DNA of 64,000 bases from Beijerinckia sp. 28-YEA-48 (GCF_900104955.1 NZ_FNSI01000001.1:1832001-1896000), one strand, 5' to 3'; shown: positions 8,204-17,245, counted from the stretch's first letter. Notes: generated by a model not told the origin, from the letters alone. Numbers and translations are program-made.

Positions 8204-8232
8204 TTTACGGCCTCCCTTCCTCCGTCTAGTTT
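8204..8232 (+). promoter_or_regulatory. putative promoter, Omp31-like gene 5
   Basis: TTTACG (8204-8209), 17-base spacer, TAGTTT (8227-8232), leader about 54 bases to the ATG at 8293. Confidence 0.55.
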
Positions 8233-8292
8233 AGCCGAGAGCTTCTGAGTGTTTTGGTGAATTCCCTATCTGTCCTTGAACGGAGGAATATC

Positions 8293-9123
8293 ATGCGTCA
8301 TTTGCTTCTTGGTTCGGTTGCGCTTCTGGGTCTTATTGCCGGCAGCGCCCAGGCTGCGGATCTCCCGCGCCGCGCTGCACCCGCAGCTCCCGTCTATTAT
8401 GCCCCGATTTTCACGTGGACAGGCTTCTACGTCGGTCTCAACGCCGGCGGCGGCTTCTCGACGAATAACAATGGCGGCAACACATATGCTCTGCCGGCAG
8501 GCTCGGTGGTCGGTTCGCCCGGCACCAGCGGCGTCCTGACCGTCCCCAACGGCGGCAATAACCAGGGCAGCTTCATCGGCGGCGCCCAGATCGGTTATAA
8601 CTACCAGTTCAACAGCAGCTTTGTTGGCGGTCTTGAAGCCGACATCCAGTACGCCAACCTGACCCGTCGCAATGGTCAAGTGACGCCCTTCCCGGGCTAC
8701 CTGTTTACCGGCGCTCCGGGTCTCGCGTTTGCCGCTCCGCCGGCCACCGTTGTGTCCGGCAATGGTGCAAATCAAAACTACTTCGGTACGGTTCGTGCTC
8801 GCCTCGGCGTCGCCTTCGACCGGACCCTCGTGTACGCCACCGGCGGTCTCGCCTATGGTGGTGGCCAGTCGCGCGTCGGCTATGCCCTCGGCGGCGGTGT
8901 CGAATACGCGTTCTCGAACAACTGGAGCGCCAAGCTCGAAGCGCTCTATATCGGCATCAACCGGAACAACAACAACAACTTCGGCGCAGTGTTCAATCTG
9001 CCGACCAACACGCTGTTCCTGCCGAACAGCTCTGGCAGCCGCAACAACGGTTTCGTTGTCGTGCGCGCCGGTATCAACTACCGCTTCGGCGGCGCGGCCG
9101 GCCCGGTCGTCGCCAGCTACTAA
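8293..9123 (+). CDS. Omp31-like outer-membrane beta-barrel protein, Asn-rich loops
   Basis: 276 residues from the ATG at 8293 behind CGGAGGA. Signal peptide MRHLLLGSVALLGLIAGSAQA, then ADLPRRAAPAAPVYYAPIFTWTG. Core landmarks: IGGAQIGYNYQFNSSFVGG, VRARLGVAFDRTLVYATGGLAYGGG, LGGGVEYAFSNNWSAKLEALY, VVRAGINYRFGG and the aromatic end VVASY. Its loops are rich in Asn, with GINRNNNNNFG and a Gly/Asn stretch near residue 55. This sets it apart from the other four. It closes the tandem array; the next gene, rimO, begins 122 bases downstream. Confidence 0.9.
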   Translation: MRHLLLGSVALLGLIAGSAQAADLPRRAAPAAPVYYAPIFTWTGFYVGLNAGGGFSTNNNGGNTYALPAGSVVGSPGTSGVLTVPNGGNNQGSFIGGAQIGYNYQFNSSFVGGLEADIQYANLTRRNGQVTPFPGYLFTGAPGLAFAAPPATVVSGNGANQNYFGTVRARLGVAFDRTLVYATGGLAYGGGQSRVGYALGGGVEYAFSNNWSAKLEALYIGINRNNNNNFGAVFNLPTNTLFLPNSSGSRNNGFVVVRAGINYRFGGAAGPVVASY

Positions 9124-9155
9124 GCCAATCCAGCGCTTCAGCGTCTGAACAATCT

Positions 9156-9187
9156 AGAAACCCGGCCTTTTGACCGGGTTTTTCTTT
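9156..9187 (+). terminator. rho-independent terminator, Omp31-like gene 5
   Basis: AAACCCGG... pairs with CCGGGTTT around a short loop with one imperfect pair, then TTTCTTTG. It is a slightly decayed version of the stem used three times upstream. Confidence 0.85.
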
Positions 9188-9245
9188 GTCAAAGCTTCGA
9201 CAGCCCAGTTAAGCTGCTCAGCCGGCTTGTTTTGGCCATCAGGCC

Positions 9246-10595
9246 GTGGCAAGCGATGCCTCCATGACCGACGTCGCCCAACGCCCTGCCCCCAAAATCT
9301 CCTTCGTCTCGCTTGGCTGCCCCAAGGCCCTTGTCGATTCCGAGCGCATCATCACGCGCCTGCGCGCCGAAGGCTATGAACTGACCAAGTCCCACGCCGG
9401 GGCGGACGCGGTGATCGTCAACACCTGCGGCTTTCTTGATTCCGCCAAGGCGGAATCGCTGGAAGCCATTGGCCTGGCGCTCGCCGACAACGGCAAAGTC
9501 ATCGTCACCGGCTGCATGGGCGCCGAGCCGGAGGCGATCTCCAGCCGCTTCCCCAATGTGCTGGCGATCACCGGACCGCAGGCTTATGAGAGCGTCGTCG
9601 AAGCCGTGCATACGGCCGCCCCGCCCGCCCATGATCCGTTCACCGATCTGGTGCCGCCGCAAGGCATCAAGCTGACGCCGCGCCACTATGCCTATCTGAA
9701 GATTTCCGAGGGCTGCAACAACACCTGCAGCTTCTGCATCATCCCGAAGTTGCGCGGCAAACTGGTGTCACGCTCGGCCGCCGACGTGCTGCGCGAAGCA
9801 GAGAAACTGGTCGCCGCCGGCGTCAAGGAACTGCTTGTCATCTCGCAGGACACGTCCGCTTACGGCGTCGACGTGAAATATGCCGAGAGCCGCTGGCGCG
9901 ACCGCGACGTGCGCGCTCGCTTCCTCGATCTGTCACGCGAGCTCGGTAGCCTGGGCGCCTGGGTGCGCCTGCATTACGTCTATCCCTATCCGCATGTCGA
10001 CGATGTCATCGAGCTGATGGCGGAAGGCTTGGTGCTGCCCTATCTCGACATCCCTTTCCAACATGCCTCGCCGCGTGTGCTGAAAGCGATGAAGCGGCCG
10101 GGCAATCAGGAACGCACCTTGGAGCGTATCCACAAGTGGCGCGAGATCTGCCCGGATCTCGCCATCCGCTCGACCTTCATCGTCGGCTTTCCCGGCGAGA
10201 CGGAAGACGATTTCGAGATGATGCTCGACTGGCTCGGCGAAGCGAAACTTGATCGCGTCGGCGCCTTCAAATACGAGCCCGTCGCCGGCGCTCCTTCGAA
10301 CGATCTCGGCCTGGCCGAAGTGCCCGACGAGGTGAAGGAACAGCGCTATCGTCGCTTCATGGAAAAGCAGCAGACGATCAGTGCCCGCATTCTGCGCAAC
10401 AAGGTCGGCAAGCGCTTGCAGGTGATCATCGATCAAGCGGGGCCCAGCGTCGCCGTAGGCCGCTCGAAGTCCGACGCGCCGGAGATTGACGGCAAGGTCT
10501 ATGTTGCCTCGCGCCGGCCGCTGCGTGTCGGCGACATCGTCAGCGTCAAGATTGAGCGCGCCGATGCCTACGATCTGCACGGCACCGCGAGTTAG
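9246..10595 (+). CDS. rimO: ribosomal protein S12 methylthiotransferase RimO
   Basis: This radical-SAM methylthiotransferase adds a methylthio group to the conserved aspartate of ribosomal protein S12. The 449-residue product has the expected three domains: an N-terminal UPF0004 domain with iron-sulfur ligands Cys25, Cys61 and Cys90; a radical-SAM core with the CxxxCxxC motif CNNTCSFC (Cys157, 161, 164) and the RimO-type sequence [12 protein letters not shown]; and a C-terminal TRAM domain from about 385. The start is GTG at 9246 or ATG at 9264; neither has a clear ribosome site. RimO rather than MiaB is indicated by the KLRG sequence after the cluster and the TRAM end. Housekeeping gene. Confidence 0.95.
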   Translation: MASDASMTDVAQRPAPKISFVSLGCPKALVDSERIITRLRAEGYELTKSHAGADAVIVNTCGFLDSAKAESLEAIGLALADNGKVIVTGCMGAEPEAISSRFPNVLAITGPQAYESVVEAVHTAAPPAHDPFTDLVPPQGIKLTPRHYAYLKISEGCNNTCSFCIIPKLRGKLVSRSAADVLREAEKLVAAGVKELLVISQDTSAYGVDVKYAESRWRDRDVRARFLDLSRELGSLGAWVRLHYVYPYPHVDDVIELMAEGLVLPYLDIPFQHASPRVLKAMKRPGNQERTLERIHKWREICPDLAIRSTFIVGFPGETEDDFEMMLDWLGEAKLDRVGAFKYEPVAGAPSNDLGLAEVPDEVKEQRYRRFMEKQQTISARILRNKVGKRLQVIIDQAGPSVAVGRSKSDAPEIDGKVYVASRRPLRVGDIVSVKIERADAYDLHGTAS

Positions 10596-10625
10596 CCAAT
10601 CGCGAACACGTCTTCAGGGGGATAG

Positions 10626-11135
10626 ATGCCAACCGACCTCTTCACCTTTGTCGACCTTTACACACGGGCTCTTGGAACCGCCGATCATCTCCTGTCCAAG
10701 GGTGTCGAGCGCGCCAACAGCCTCGGCATCAGCGAACAAGAGATGCTCGATTGGCGGCTTATCGGCGATATGCGGCCGTTACGATTTCAGATCATGGTGG
10801 TTTGCAACTTTGCGCAGCAATGGCCGGCCCGTGTCGCCGGCCTTCCGGTGCCGCAAGCCATCGATGATCAACACGACATTGAAGGCTTCAGGGCCGCCAT
10901 CGCAACGTCACGGGCTTTTCTGGCAGGCCTGCGCGCCGAGCAGATTAACGGCCGTGGCGATGTTCCGATTACGTTTGCGATCGGACCAAACATGGAGCCG
11001 ACCTTGCCGGCGGCGCGCTGGTTGACCGTCTTCGCGACCACCAACCTGTATTTCCATCTGTCGACGGCCTATGGAATTCTCCGCGCCAATGGCACACAGA
11101 TTGGCAAAGTGGATCTGTTCGCAACAGGTCTTTAG
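10626..11135 (+). CDS. DUF1993 family protein
   Basis: 169 residues, ATG at 10626 behind AGGGGGATAG. The pattern of four amphipathic helices and the phrases ISEQEMLDWRLIGDMRPLRFQI and WLTVFATTNLYFHLSTAYGILR match the DUF1993 family, a DinB-like four-helix bundle of unknown role. The His in YFHLSTAYGILR and acidic residues near 40-50 are at places where DinB proteins bind metal. It lies 30 bases after rimO on the same strand and could be co-transcribed, although no functional link is known. Confidence 0.85.
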   Translation: MPTDLFTFVDLYTRALGTADHLLSKGVERANSLGISEQEMLDWRLIGDMRPLRFQIMVVCNFAQQWPARVAGLPVPQAIDDQHDIEGFRAAIATSRAFLAGLRAEQINGRGDVPITFAIGPNMEPTLPAARWLTVFATTNLYFHLSTAYGILRANGTQIGKVDLFATGL

Positions 11136-11196
11136 CTTTGTAGCGAGGCCCGTCACAGAGCGAGGCGATCTCGACGGAATGCCATCGTCCTGGCCC

Positions 11197-11925
11197 TTAC
11201 TCCACCCACTTCTTGTTCACGCGATCCCACGTTCCATCGGCGCGGATTGCTTCAAGACCCTTGTTCAATCTCGATAGAAAATCGCCGTTACGCCCTTTTA
11301 AAACAGCGGCAGCAAAAGGCAGTTCGAGGAACATCGAGCGCGGCTCGGTGATTTGAGCGGGATACAATCGGCGCGCCAGAATGGCGCCAGTCTGATAATT
11401 CAGCGCCGCTGCGGCAGCCTTACCGGCCACGAGTTGCGCCAGGCTCGTCTCGTAATCCTCCGTCACAACAAGCTGCACGCGTGGCGCGGCCTTCTGAATG
11501 TAGGCAGCCAGAGGTCCGGTGCGCGGTGTAACCACCGTTTGGTCTGCGAGAGCTTGCAAATCCTTCGGCGTTGTTTCAGGCGCGCGGACAAAGAGCGCGC
11601 CGCCGGTGTCGAGGAGCGAATGACTGAAATCAAGCCGCTCGCGGCGATCCGCACTCATCGCCAATGGAATTGCAGCTACGACGCGACCATCTTTGATCGC
11701 CTCTTCCATTTGGTCCAGCGGCACAGGCATGAATTGTACGTCATAGCCCGCGCGTTGTGCCGCCGCGCGAAAGATATCGACAACCAATCCGGTCGCCTGC
11801 CCGTTCTTCGTTTCAGAGAACGGTGGCAAGAGGTTGTTATAGGCAATCCGAATAGGTTCTTCGGACCGCCCCGGCGCTGCCATAGCAAGCGCGAAAAGAG
11901 CCATTGCGATCGATTGTTTGAACAA
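11197..11925 (-). CDS. periplasmic solute-binding protein, family 3
   Basis: 242 residues with a signal peptide (MFKQSIAMALFALAMAAPGRS). The mature protein has the bilobed type II binding-protein pattern of amino-acid ABC importers: IRIAYNNLLPPFSE at the start, GLVVDIFRAAAQRAGYDVQF, the hinge region near DGRVVAAIPLAMSADRRERLDFSHSLL and the end LNKGLEAIRADGTWDRVNKKWV. No permease or ATPase gene adjoins it. It could serve a distant importer, or be one of the single binding-protein-like proteins with another role. Confidence 0.85.
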   Translation of the reverse strand: MFKQSIAMALFALAMAAPGRSEEPIRIAYNNLLPPFSETKNGQATGLVVDIFRAAAQRAGYDVQFMPVPLDQMEEAIKDGRVVAAIPLAMSADRRERLDFSHSLLDTGGALFVRAPETTPKDLQALADQTVVTPRTGPLAAYIQKAAPRVQLVVTEDYETSLAQLVAGKAAAAALNYQTGAILARRLYPAQITEPRSMFLELPFAAAVLKGRNGDFLSRLNKGLEAIRADGTWDRVNKKWVE

Positions 11926-11964
11926 CTCGCTCTCCCCGCCGTGCCATCAAACAGTCTCAGCGCA

Positions 11965-11984
11965 GCCGGGCCCAAAGGCCCGGC
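11965..11984 (-). terminator. GC hairpin after the quinone oxidoreductase gene
   Basis: GCCGGGCC (11965-11972), loop CAAA, GGCCCGGC (11977-11984). It lies 16 bases beyond the stop codon of the gene at 12000-12974 on the minus strand. No T tract follows, so termination is only suggested. Confidence 0.4.
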
Positions 11985-11999
11985 CGCGTCTTCGTTCGC

Positions 12000-12974
12000 T
12001 CACGGAATGAGAATCGTCGAGCCGGTGGTCTTGCGGCCTTGCAGCGCCTTATGCGCCTCGACCACATCCTGCATCTTGTAGCGCTTGTTGACCGGGATTT
12101 TTACCTTGCCACGGGCGACGACGCTGAACAGGTCGCGCGCCATGGCAGCGAGCCGGACCGGCGTGTCGGCATAATCATACAGTGTCGGGCGCGTCGCAAA
12201 GAGCGAGCCCTTTTGCACGAGCAGGCCAATGTTGAAGGCTTCGATCGGGCCCGAGGCCGAGCCGAAGGAGGCGAACATGCCGCGCTTCTTCAAGCAGTCG
12301 AGCGAAGCGGGAAACGTATCCTTGCCGACACCGTCATAGACCACGTCGCACAGCTTGCCCTTGGTGATCTCGCGCACGCGATCGACGAAGTTTTCCTGCT
12401 TGTAGTAGATAATGTGCTTGGCGCCAGCCTTCTTGGCGAGAGCACCCTTTTCTTTTGAGCCGACCGTGCCAATGACGGTGGCGCCCAAAGCCTTGCCCCA
12501 TTGGCAGAGCAGAAGCCCAACGCCGCCAGCCGCCGCATGGACCAGGATGACGTGACCGCGTTTGACGCGGAATGTCTGGCGCAGCAGATATTGCGCGGTG
12601 AGGCCTTTCAGCATCATGCCCGCGGCCGTTTCATAGGAAATCTTTTTCGGCAGTTTGACAAGGATGCGCGCCTCGATCAGCCGCTCCTGAGCATAGCTGC
12701 CCAGTGATGAGACATAGCCGACACGATCGCCGACCTTGAAGCCGCGCACGCCCTTGCCGATTTCGGTGATCTCGCCGGCTGCTTCGTTACCGGCGATGAA
12801 AGGCAGCGTCGGTGCCTTGTAGAGGCCGCTGCGGAAATAGGTGTCGATGAAGTTGAGGCCGACCGCGCGATTGCGCACCTTCACCTGGCCGGGACCAGGC
12901 TTGCCGACTTCGACATCCTCGATCTTCATCACTTCCGGTCCACCATATTCGCGGACCACGACTGCCTTGACCAT
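12000..12974 (-). CDS. NADPH:quinone oxidoreductase (zinc-free MDR family)
   Basis: 324 residues from the ATG at 12974, which follows GGGAG; the frame extends 49 codons further upstream but those residues lack family similarity. It is a medium-chain reductase without the structural zinc cysteines, as in QorA (about 327 residues). Landmarks: MVKAVVVREYGGPEVMKIEDV, the substrate-loop phrase NFIDTYFRSGLY, the nucleotide-binding VHAAAGGVGLLLCQWGKALG and the YDGVGKDTF segment. It probably reduces quinones or enones with NADPH in the cytoplasm. It is divergent from the SulP gene at 13115. Confidence 0.9.
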   Translation of the reverse strand: MVKAVVVREYGGPEVMKIEDVEVGKPGPGQVKVRNRAVGLNFIDTYFRSGLYKAPTLPFIAGNEAAGEITEIGKGVRGFKVGDRVGYVSSLGSYAQERLIEARILVKLPKKISYETAAGMMLKGLTAQYLLRQTFRVKRGHVILVHAAAGGVGLLLCQWGKALGATVIGTVGSKEKGALAKKAGAKHIIYYKQENFVDRVREITKGKLCDVVYDGVGKDTFPASLDCLKKRGMFASFGSASGPIEAFNIGLLVQKGSLFATRPTLYDYADTPVRLAAMARDLFSVVARGKVKIPVNKRYKMQDVVEAHKALQGRKTTGSTILIP

Positions 12975-13114
12975 CCTGCTGCTCCCGCACCGCGCGACGC
13001 TCTGCCGCTTGCCGCCCATCTTAAACAATGGCGCGACCAATCCTACAATGGCATCCTTCTGGCTTCTCGATGGAATCAACCAGCCCAGGATTTTTACACC
13101 GGAACGACGCACCG

Positions 13115-14812
13115 ATGACATTCGCCACCTTTTCTCCGCCCCGGGCCCCGATCGACAGTGCTGACTCGTTCACACCGAAACTGATCACGGTTTGGCGCGA
13201 GGGCTACGGGTTGGCCGGGCTGCGGGCCGATGCTATCGCCGGCCTGACGGTGGCGATCGTCGCCCTGCCCCTGTCGATGGCCATCGCCATCGGCTCGGGG
13301 GCCAAGCCGGAGCACGGTCTTTATGCTTCGATCGTCGCCGGTTTCATCATTTCGGCGCTGGGTGGCAGCCGTTTCCAGATCGGCGGGCCAGCCGGCGCCT
13401 TTATCGTGCTCGTCGCCACCACGATCGAGCGCTTTGGCTATCAGGGCCTGCTGGCCGCCACCATCATGGCCGGGGTGCTGCTGCTGGCGATCGGCTATCT
13501 GCGGCTCGGCTCCTATATCAAGTTCATTCCCCATCCCGTCACGGTCGGCTTCACCGCCGGTATCGCCATCATCATTGGCGCGGGGCAGCTCAAGGATTTT
13601 CTCGGCCTGTCGCTGGCACATGAACCGGCGGCGCTCGTTGCCAAAATACCGGCGTTGTTTTCAGCGTTGCCGACGATCAGCTGGCAGACCTTGTTGCTCG
13701 GCCTTGGCAGCTTCGGCGTGATCATAGGCCTCCGACGGCTGACGCCGCGCCTGCCCGGCCTGCTCGTTGCCGTCTTCCTGGCCTCGCTCATCACCTGGGC
13801 CTTCGGTCTGCCGGTCGAGACCATAGGCACCAAATTCGGCGGCGTGCCATCGAGCCTGCCGGCCCCTGCGCTGCCAGACGTCAGTCCCGGCCTGCTGCTA
13901 GAGCTTATGCCCTCGGCCATTGCCATTGCTATTCTCGGCGGCTTTGAATCGCTGCTCTCGGCGGTTGTCGCCGACGGCATGAGCGGCCGCCGGCACCGCT
14001 CCAATTGCGAATTGGTGGCGCAAGGCTGGGCCAATATCGCCAGCGCGCTGTTTGGCGGCTTGTGCGCCACCGGCACGATCGCCCGCACCGCCACCAATAT
14101 CCGCGCCCATGCGCACGGGCCGGTCGCTGGCATTCTCCACGCCTTGTTCCTGCTGCTGTTCATCCTGTTCGCAGCACCGCTGGCCTATTACATTCCGCTG
14201 GCGGTGCTCGCCGCCGTGCTCCTCACCGTCGCCTGGAACATGATCGAATTCGATCAGTTCCGCGCCATCCTGCGCACCAGCCGGGGCGAGTCCGCTGTCC
14301 TGCTGGCGACCTTCCTGTTCACCTGCTTGCGCGACCTGACCGAGGGACTCGCCGTTGGCATCGTGCTTGGCGCCATTCTGTTCATGCATCGCATGGCGCA
14401 ATTCGTCGAAGTGACGACCGAGGTGAAACTGCTCGGCGACGCCACGGCGGACGGTGAAGGCGCCAGCGCCGCGCATGAGGCTTTCCCCGCCGATGGAGTG
14501 CTGACCTTTCAGATCGCCGGGCCGTTCTTCTTCGGCGCCACCGGCACGGTGTCGGCCGTGTTGTCGCGATTGGGCGAGACACCGCGCGCGATCGTGCTCG
14601 ACCTGTCGGCCGTGCCTTTCGCCGACAATTCCGGCGCGCATATCCTCGTTGCTTTCGCCGAGAAGAGCCACCGACGCGGCGCCCCTGTCTTCATCGCCGG
14701 CGCTTCACGGGCGGTGCGGCGTTCGCTACTCTCAGCCGGCCTGTCGCGACATCTGGTGCGCTATGCACCCGATGTCGCTACGGCCCACGCGCGGGCACTC
14801 AAACTCATCTAG
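13115..14812 (+). CDS. SulP/SLC26-family anion transporter with STAS domain
   Basis: 565 residues from the ATG at 13115 behind GGAACG. Earlier in-frame ATGs at 13028 and 13070 would add an unlikely N-terminal tail. About ten to twelve hydrophobic segments fill residues ~30-430, with the SulP signature region GLYASIVAGFIISALGGSRFQIGGPAGAF and the later segment GGFESLLSAVVADGMSG. The C-terminal STAS domain (~445-565) has VLDLSAVPFADNSGAHIL, like anti-sigma-factor antagonist folds. Family members move sulfate, bicarbonate, dicarboxylates or other anions across the inner membrane. The substrate here is unknown. It converges with the next gene with an 8-base gap. Confidence 0.92.
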   Translation: MTFATFSPPRAPIDSADSFTPKLITVWREGYGLAGLRADAIAGLTVAIVALPLSMAIAIGSGAKPEHGLYASIVAGFIISALGGSRFQIGGPAGAFIVLVATTIERFGYQGLLAATIMAGVLLLAIGYLRLGSYIKFIPHPVTVGFTAGIAIIIGAGQLKDFLGLSLAHEPAALVAKIPALFSALPTISWQTLLLGLGSFGVIIGLRRLTPRLPGLLVAVFLASLITWAFGLPVETIGTKFGGVPSSLPAPALPDVSPGLLLELMPSAIAIAILGGFESLLSAVVADGMSGRRHRSNCELVAQGWANIASALFGGLCATGTIARTATNIRAHAHGPVAGILHALFLLLFILFAAPLAYYIPLAVLAAVLLTVAWNMIEFDQFRAILRTSRGESAVLLATFLFTCLRDLTEGLAVGIVLGAILFMHRMAQFVEVTTEVKLLGDATADGEGASAAHEAFPADGVLTFQIAGPFFFGATGTVSAVLSRLGETPRAIVLDLSAVPFADNSGAHILVAFAEKSHRRGAPVFIAGASRAVRRSLLSAGLSRHLVRYAPDVATAHARALKLI

Positions 14813-14820
14813 GTCGAAAC

Positions 14821-16524
14821 TCAGCGCACCGCGACAGCAACCGCGACATCGGCGACAGCCGGCTCGGGCTGCGCCAAATAGGCATGCAGCGCCGCCACCA
14901 CTTGGGCGCCCTCACCCACGGCCGCCGCCACGCGCTTGACCGATCCCGATCGGACATCGCCGATGGCGAAGACACCGGCCTGGCTTGTCTCCAGAGGATG
15001 AAAGCCTTCAGCGCCCGTGAGGATGAAGCCCTTGTCATCGCGTTCGATGCCCGCATCGGCCAGCCAATCGGTGTTGGGTTGGGCACCGATGAACAGAAAC
15101 AGGTGACGCAACGGGCATGTCTCCGTCTCGCCTGTCCGTCGATTGCGCCAGGTGATCGTCTCAAGATCGCCATTCTGCCCGGCGAGGCCGACCACCTCGG
15201 TCTGAACGTGAACCTCGATATTGGGCTGGGCCACGATGCGGTCGATGAGATAGCGCGACATGGTCGCTTCAAGCCCGTTGCCGCGCACCAAGAGCGAGAC
15301 CTTTTTGACCTGACTGGCGAGGTAGACCGCCGCCTGCCCGGCGGAATTACCGGCGCCGACCAGCGCCACCTCCTGGTTGGCGCACAGCTTCGCCTCGATC
15401 GGCGAAGCCCAGTAATGCACGGACGATCCTTCGAACTCGGCGAGATTGGCGACATTGAGCCGACGATAGCTGGCGCCGCTCGCCACCACGACGGAGCGGG
15501 CGCGCACCATCTGGTCTTCGTCAACACCAAGAAGGAAATGTTGCTCGGCATCGCGCGCCAGGCTGAGCCTACAGGCTTCATCCGGGATCGCCATTTCGAC
15601 ACCGAATTTTTGGGCCTGATTGTAGGCGCGCGCCATCAGCGCCAAGCCCGAGATGCCGGTCGGAAAACCGAGATAGTTCTCGATCCGCGCCGAAGCACCG
15701 GCCTGACCGCCGAAGGCGCGGCAATCGAGCACGATCGACGACAGGCCTTCGGAGCCGGCATAAACAGCAGCGGCGAGGCCCGCTGGCCCAGCACCGACGA
15801 TCGCCACGTCATAAAGCTTGGTCGCATCGATCGGGCGCACCAGGCCCAGGCAACGCGCCAGATCATTGTCGGCTGGATTACGCAGCAGGCGGCCGTCGGG
15901 ACAGAGCACGATCGGCAGATGATGCTCGTCGACCTTGAAGCGATCGATCAACGTCGCGGCGCAGGAATCCTCCTCCGGATCGAAGACGCTATGGGGCTGG
16001 CCGCTGCGGGTCAAAAAGCCTTGCAGGCGCAACACGTCGCCGCTCTGGCGCCGGCCGACGATGATCGGACCGCTGCCGCCGCTTTCGAGCAGATTGACCC
16101 GACGCAGGATCAGCGCCCGCATGACGCGCTCGCCGAGATTGGCCTCCTGCACCATCAGATCGCGCAGCCGCCCCGAGACGATCAGGAGCGCATCGACATC
16201 GCTCTCCGCCGTCGCATTGACGAGCGAGGGCCGATCGGAGAGCTGGGCCAGTTCGCCCATGAATTCACCGGCGCCATGGGTGGTGATATGCGCGCCAGTC
16301 GCGCCAAACCGTGCCTGGCTGACAGCCAGCTCGCCGGAGAGAACGACGATCATGCCGGGCGACACCTGCCCGGCTTCGACCACGCGCTGGCCCGCCGTGT
16401 AGGAGACGGCCTCGCCGAAACGACGCAAACGTTCGATGTCCGCCGATGGCAGGACCGGAAACATTTGCGCGGAGCGTGGATGCGATGTCGTCACGGTGGT
16501 CGCTTGCGCCATCCCAAACCCCAA
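14821..16524 (-). CDS. cNMP-binding domain fused to thioredoxin-reductase-like FAD oxidoreductase
   Basis: 567 residues in three parts. Residues ~20-140 form a cyclic-nucleotide-binding fold (SGELAVSQARFG, GEFMGELAQLSDRPSLVNA). Residues ~155-235 form a thioredoxin-like spacer with VDEHHLPIVLCPDGRLLRNP. Residues ~238-550 form a two-dinucleotide-binding flavoprotein (VAIVGAGPAGLAAAVYAGSEG, GAGNSAGQAAVYLASQVKKV, GVFAIGDVRSGSVKRVAAAVGEGAQVV). The redox CxxC of classical thioredoxin reductase is not present between the FAD and NAD motifs. Known relatives are common in Rhizobiales and Actinobacteria, but their electron acceptor is not established. It may link a second messenger to redox metabolism. 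Confidence 0.88.
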   Translation of the reverse strand: MGFGMAQATTVTTSHPRSAQMFPVLPSADIERLRRFGEAVSYTAGQRVVEAGQVSPGMIVVLSGELAVSQARFGATGAHITTHGAGEFMGELAQLSDRPSLVNATAESDVDALLIVSGRLRDLMVQEANLGERVMRALILRRVNLLESGGSGPIIVGRRQSGDVLRLQGFLTRSGQPHSVFDPEEDSCAATLIDRFKVDEHHLPIVLCPDGRLLRNPADNDLARCLGLVRPIDATKLYDVAIVGAGPAGLAAAVYAGSEGLSSIVLDCRAFGGQAGASARIENYLGFPTGISGLALMARAYNQAQKFGVEMAIPDEACRLSLARDAEQHFLLGVDEDQMVRARSVVVASGASYRRLNVANLAEFEGSSVHYWASPIEAKLCANQEVALVGAGNSAGQAAVYLASQVKKVSLLVRGNGLEATMSRYLIDRIVAQPNIEVHVQTEVVGLAGQNGDLETITWRNRRTGETETCPLRHLFLFIGAQPNTDWLADAGIERDDKGFILTGAEGFHPLETSQAGVFAIGDVRSGSVKRVAAAVGEGAQVVAALHAYLAQPEPAVADVAVAVAVR

Positions 16525-16531
16525 TCCTGTT

Positions 16532-17245
16532 TTAAGATTTGCTCTGCGCCCAGACCGAACCCCGGGTCAGAGGCAGGAGGACGATATAGGCAGCCCCGGC
16601 CAGCAGTACCACCCGGCTCCACCAGGGACCTTCGAAGTTGGTCGCCAGCTCGACACCCGTGGCGACTGTCCCAGCCAGCAGCACCACGCCGGTCAGCCAT
16701 TGCAGCCGTTTCACCCGCATCGGGTGAATGAAGACGACAGGCGCGAACATCAGGGCCACTGCCACAAGCACGATCACCACCGTCCACGGCGCGGCGGGTT
16801 GAAAGACCAGCAGGTAGAACACCAGCACGTTCCAGATGGCCGGAAAGCCGCGGAACCAATTATCCGGCGTCTTCATCCGTCCGTCGGCGAAATACAGCGC
16901 CGAGGCGGTGATGACGATGACGGCCAGCGTCAGCGCCCAGGGACGCGGCAAAAGCGGGCTGTGGACCAGAACCACCACTGGTACGACCACATAGGTCAGA
17001 AAGTCGACGACCAGATCGAGCGTATCGCCGTCGATGATCGGCAGGGTTTCGCGCACGCGGGCGGCGCGGGCGAAAGTGCCGTCGACCCCGTCGATGACGA
17101 GCGCCAGCGCCAGCCAGAGAAAGGTGCCGACGAAATCCTGCGCCACCGCGCGCTCCAGCGCCAGGAAACCGCAAGCAGCGCCCGAGGCTGTGAACAGATG
17201 GACAAGCCAGGCGGCGGCGCGGCGAGAGGGCGATGGATCAGGCAT
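16532..17245 (-). CDS. pcs: phosphatidylcholine synthase (CDP-alcohol phosphotransferase)
   Basis: 237 residues from the ATG at 17245; an ATG at 17266 would add seven residues. The enzyme condenses CDP-diacylglycerol with choline in the inner membrane, the one-step route to phosphatidylcholine typical of plant- and animal-associated Rhizobiales. The catalytic CDP-alcohol motif is visible as DGVDGTFARAARV followed by DGDTLDLVVD. About eight hydrophobic segments follow, including DFLTYVVVPVVVLVHSPLL and MKTPDNWFRGFPAIWNVLVFYL, both characteristic of Pcs. The gene ends 8 bases from the oxidoreductase start on the same strand, so the two may share a transcript. It is divergent from the cyanase gene. 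Confidence 0.9.
   Translation of the reverse strand: MPDPSPSRRAAAWLVHLFTASGAACGFLALERAVAQDFVGTFLWLALALVIDGVDGTFARAARVRETLPIIDGDTLDLVVDFLTYVVVPVVVLVHSPLLPRPWALTLAVIVITASALYFADGRMKTPDNWFRGFPAIWNVLVFYLLVFQPAAPWTVVIVLVAVALMFAPVVFIHPMRVKRLQWLTGVVLLAGTVATGVELATNFEGPWWSRVVLLAGAAYIVLLPLTRGSVWAQSKS

Noticed and set aside
12975..13121. N-terminal extension of the quinone oxidoreductase
   Set aside because: Those 49 codons lack family similarity, and the ATG at 12974 has a good ribosome site and gives the usual length of the family.
14884..16731. 615-codon frame on the plus strand opposite the cNMP/flavoprotein gene
   Set aside because: Antisense frame of a clearly recognisable enzyme; its translation is low-complexity Arg/Asp/His-rich without motifs.
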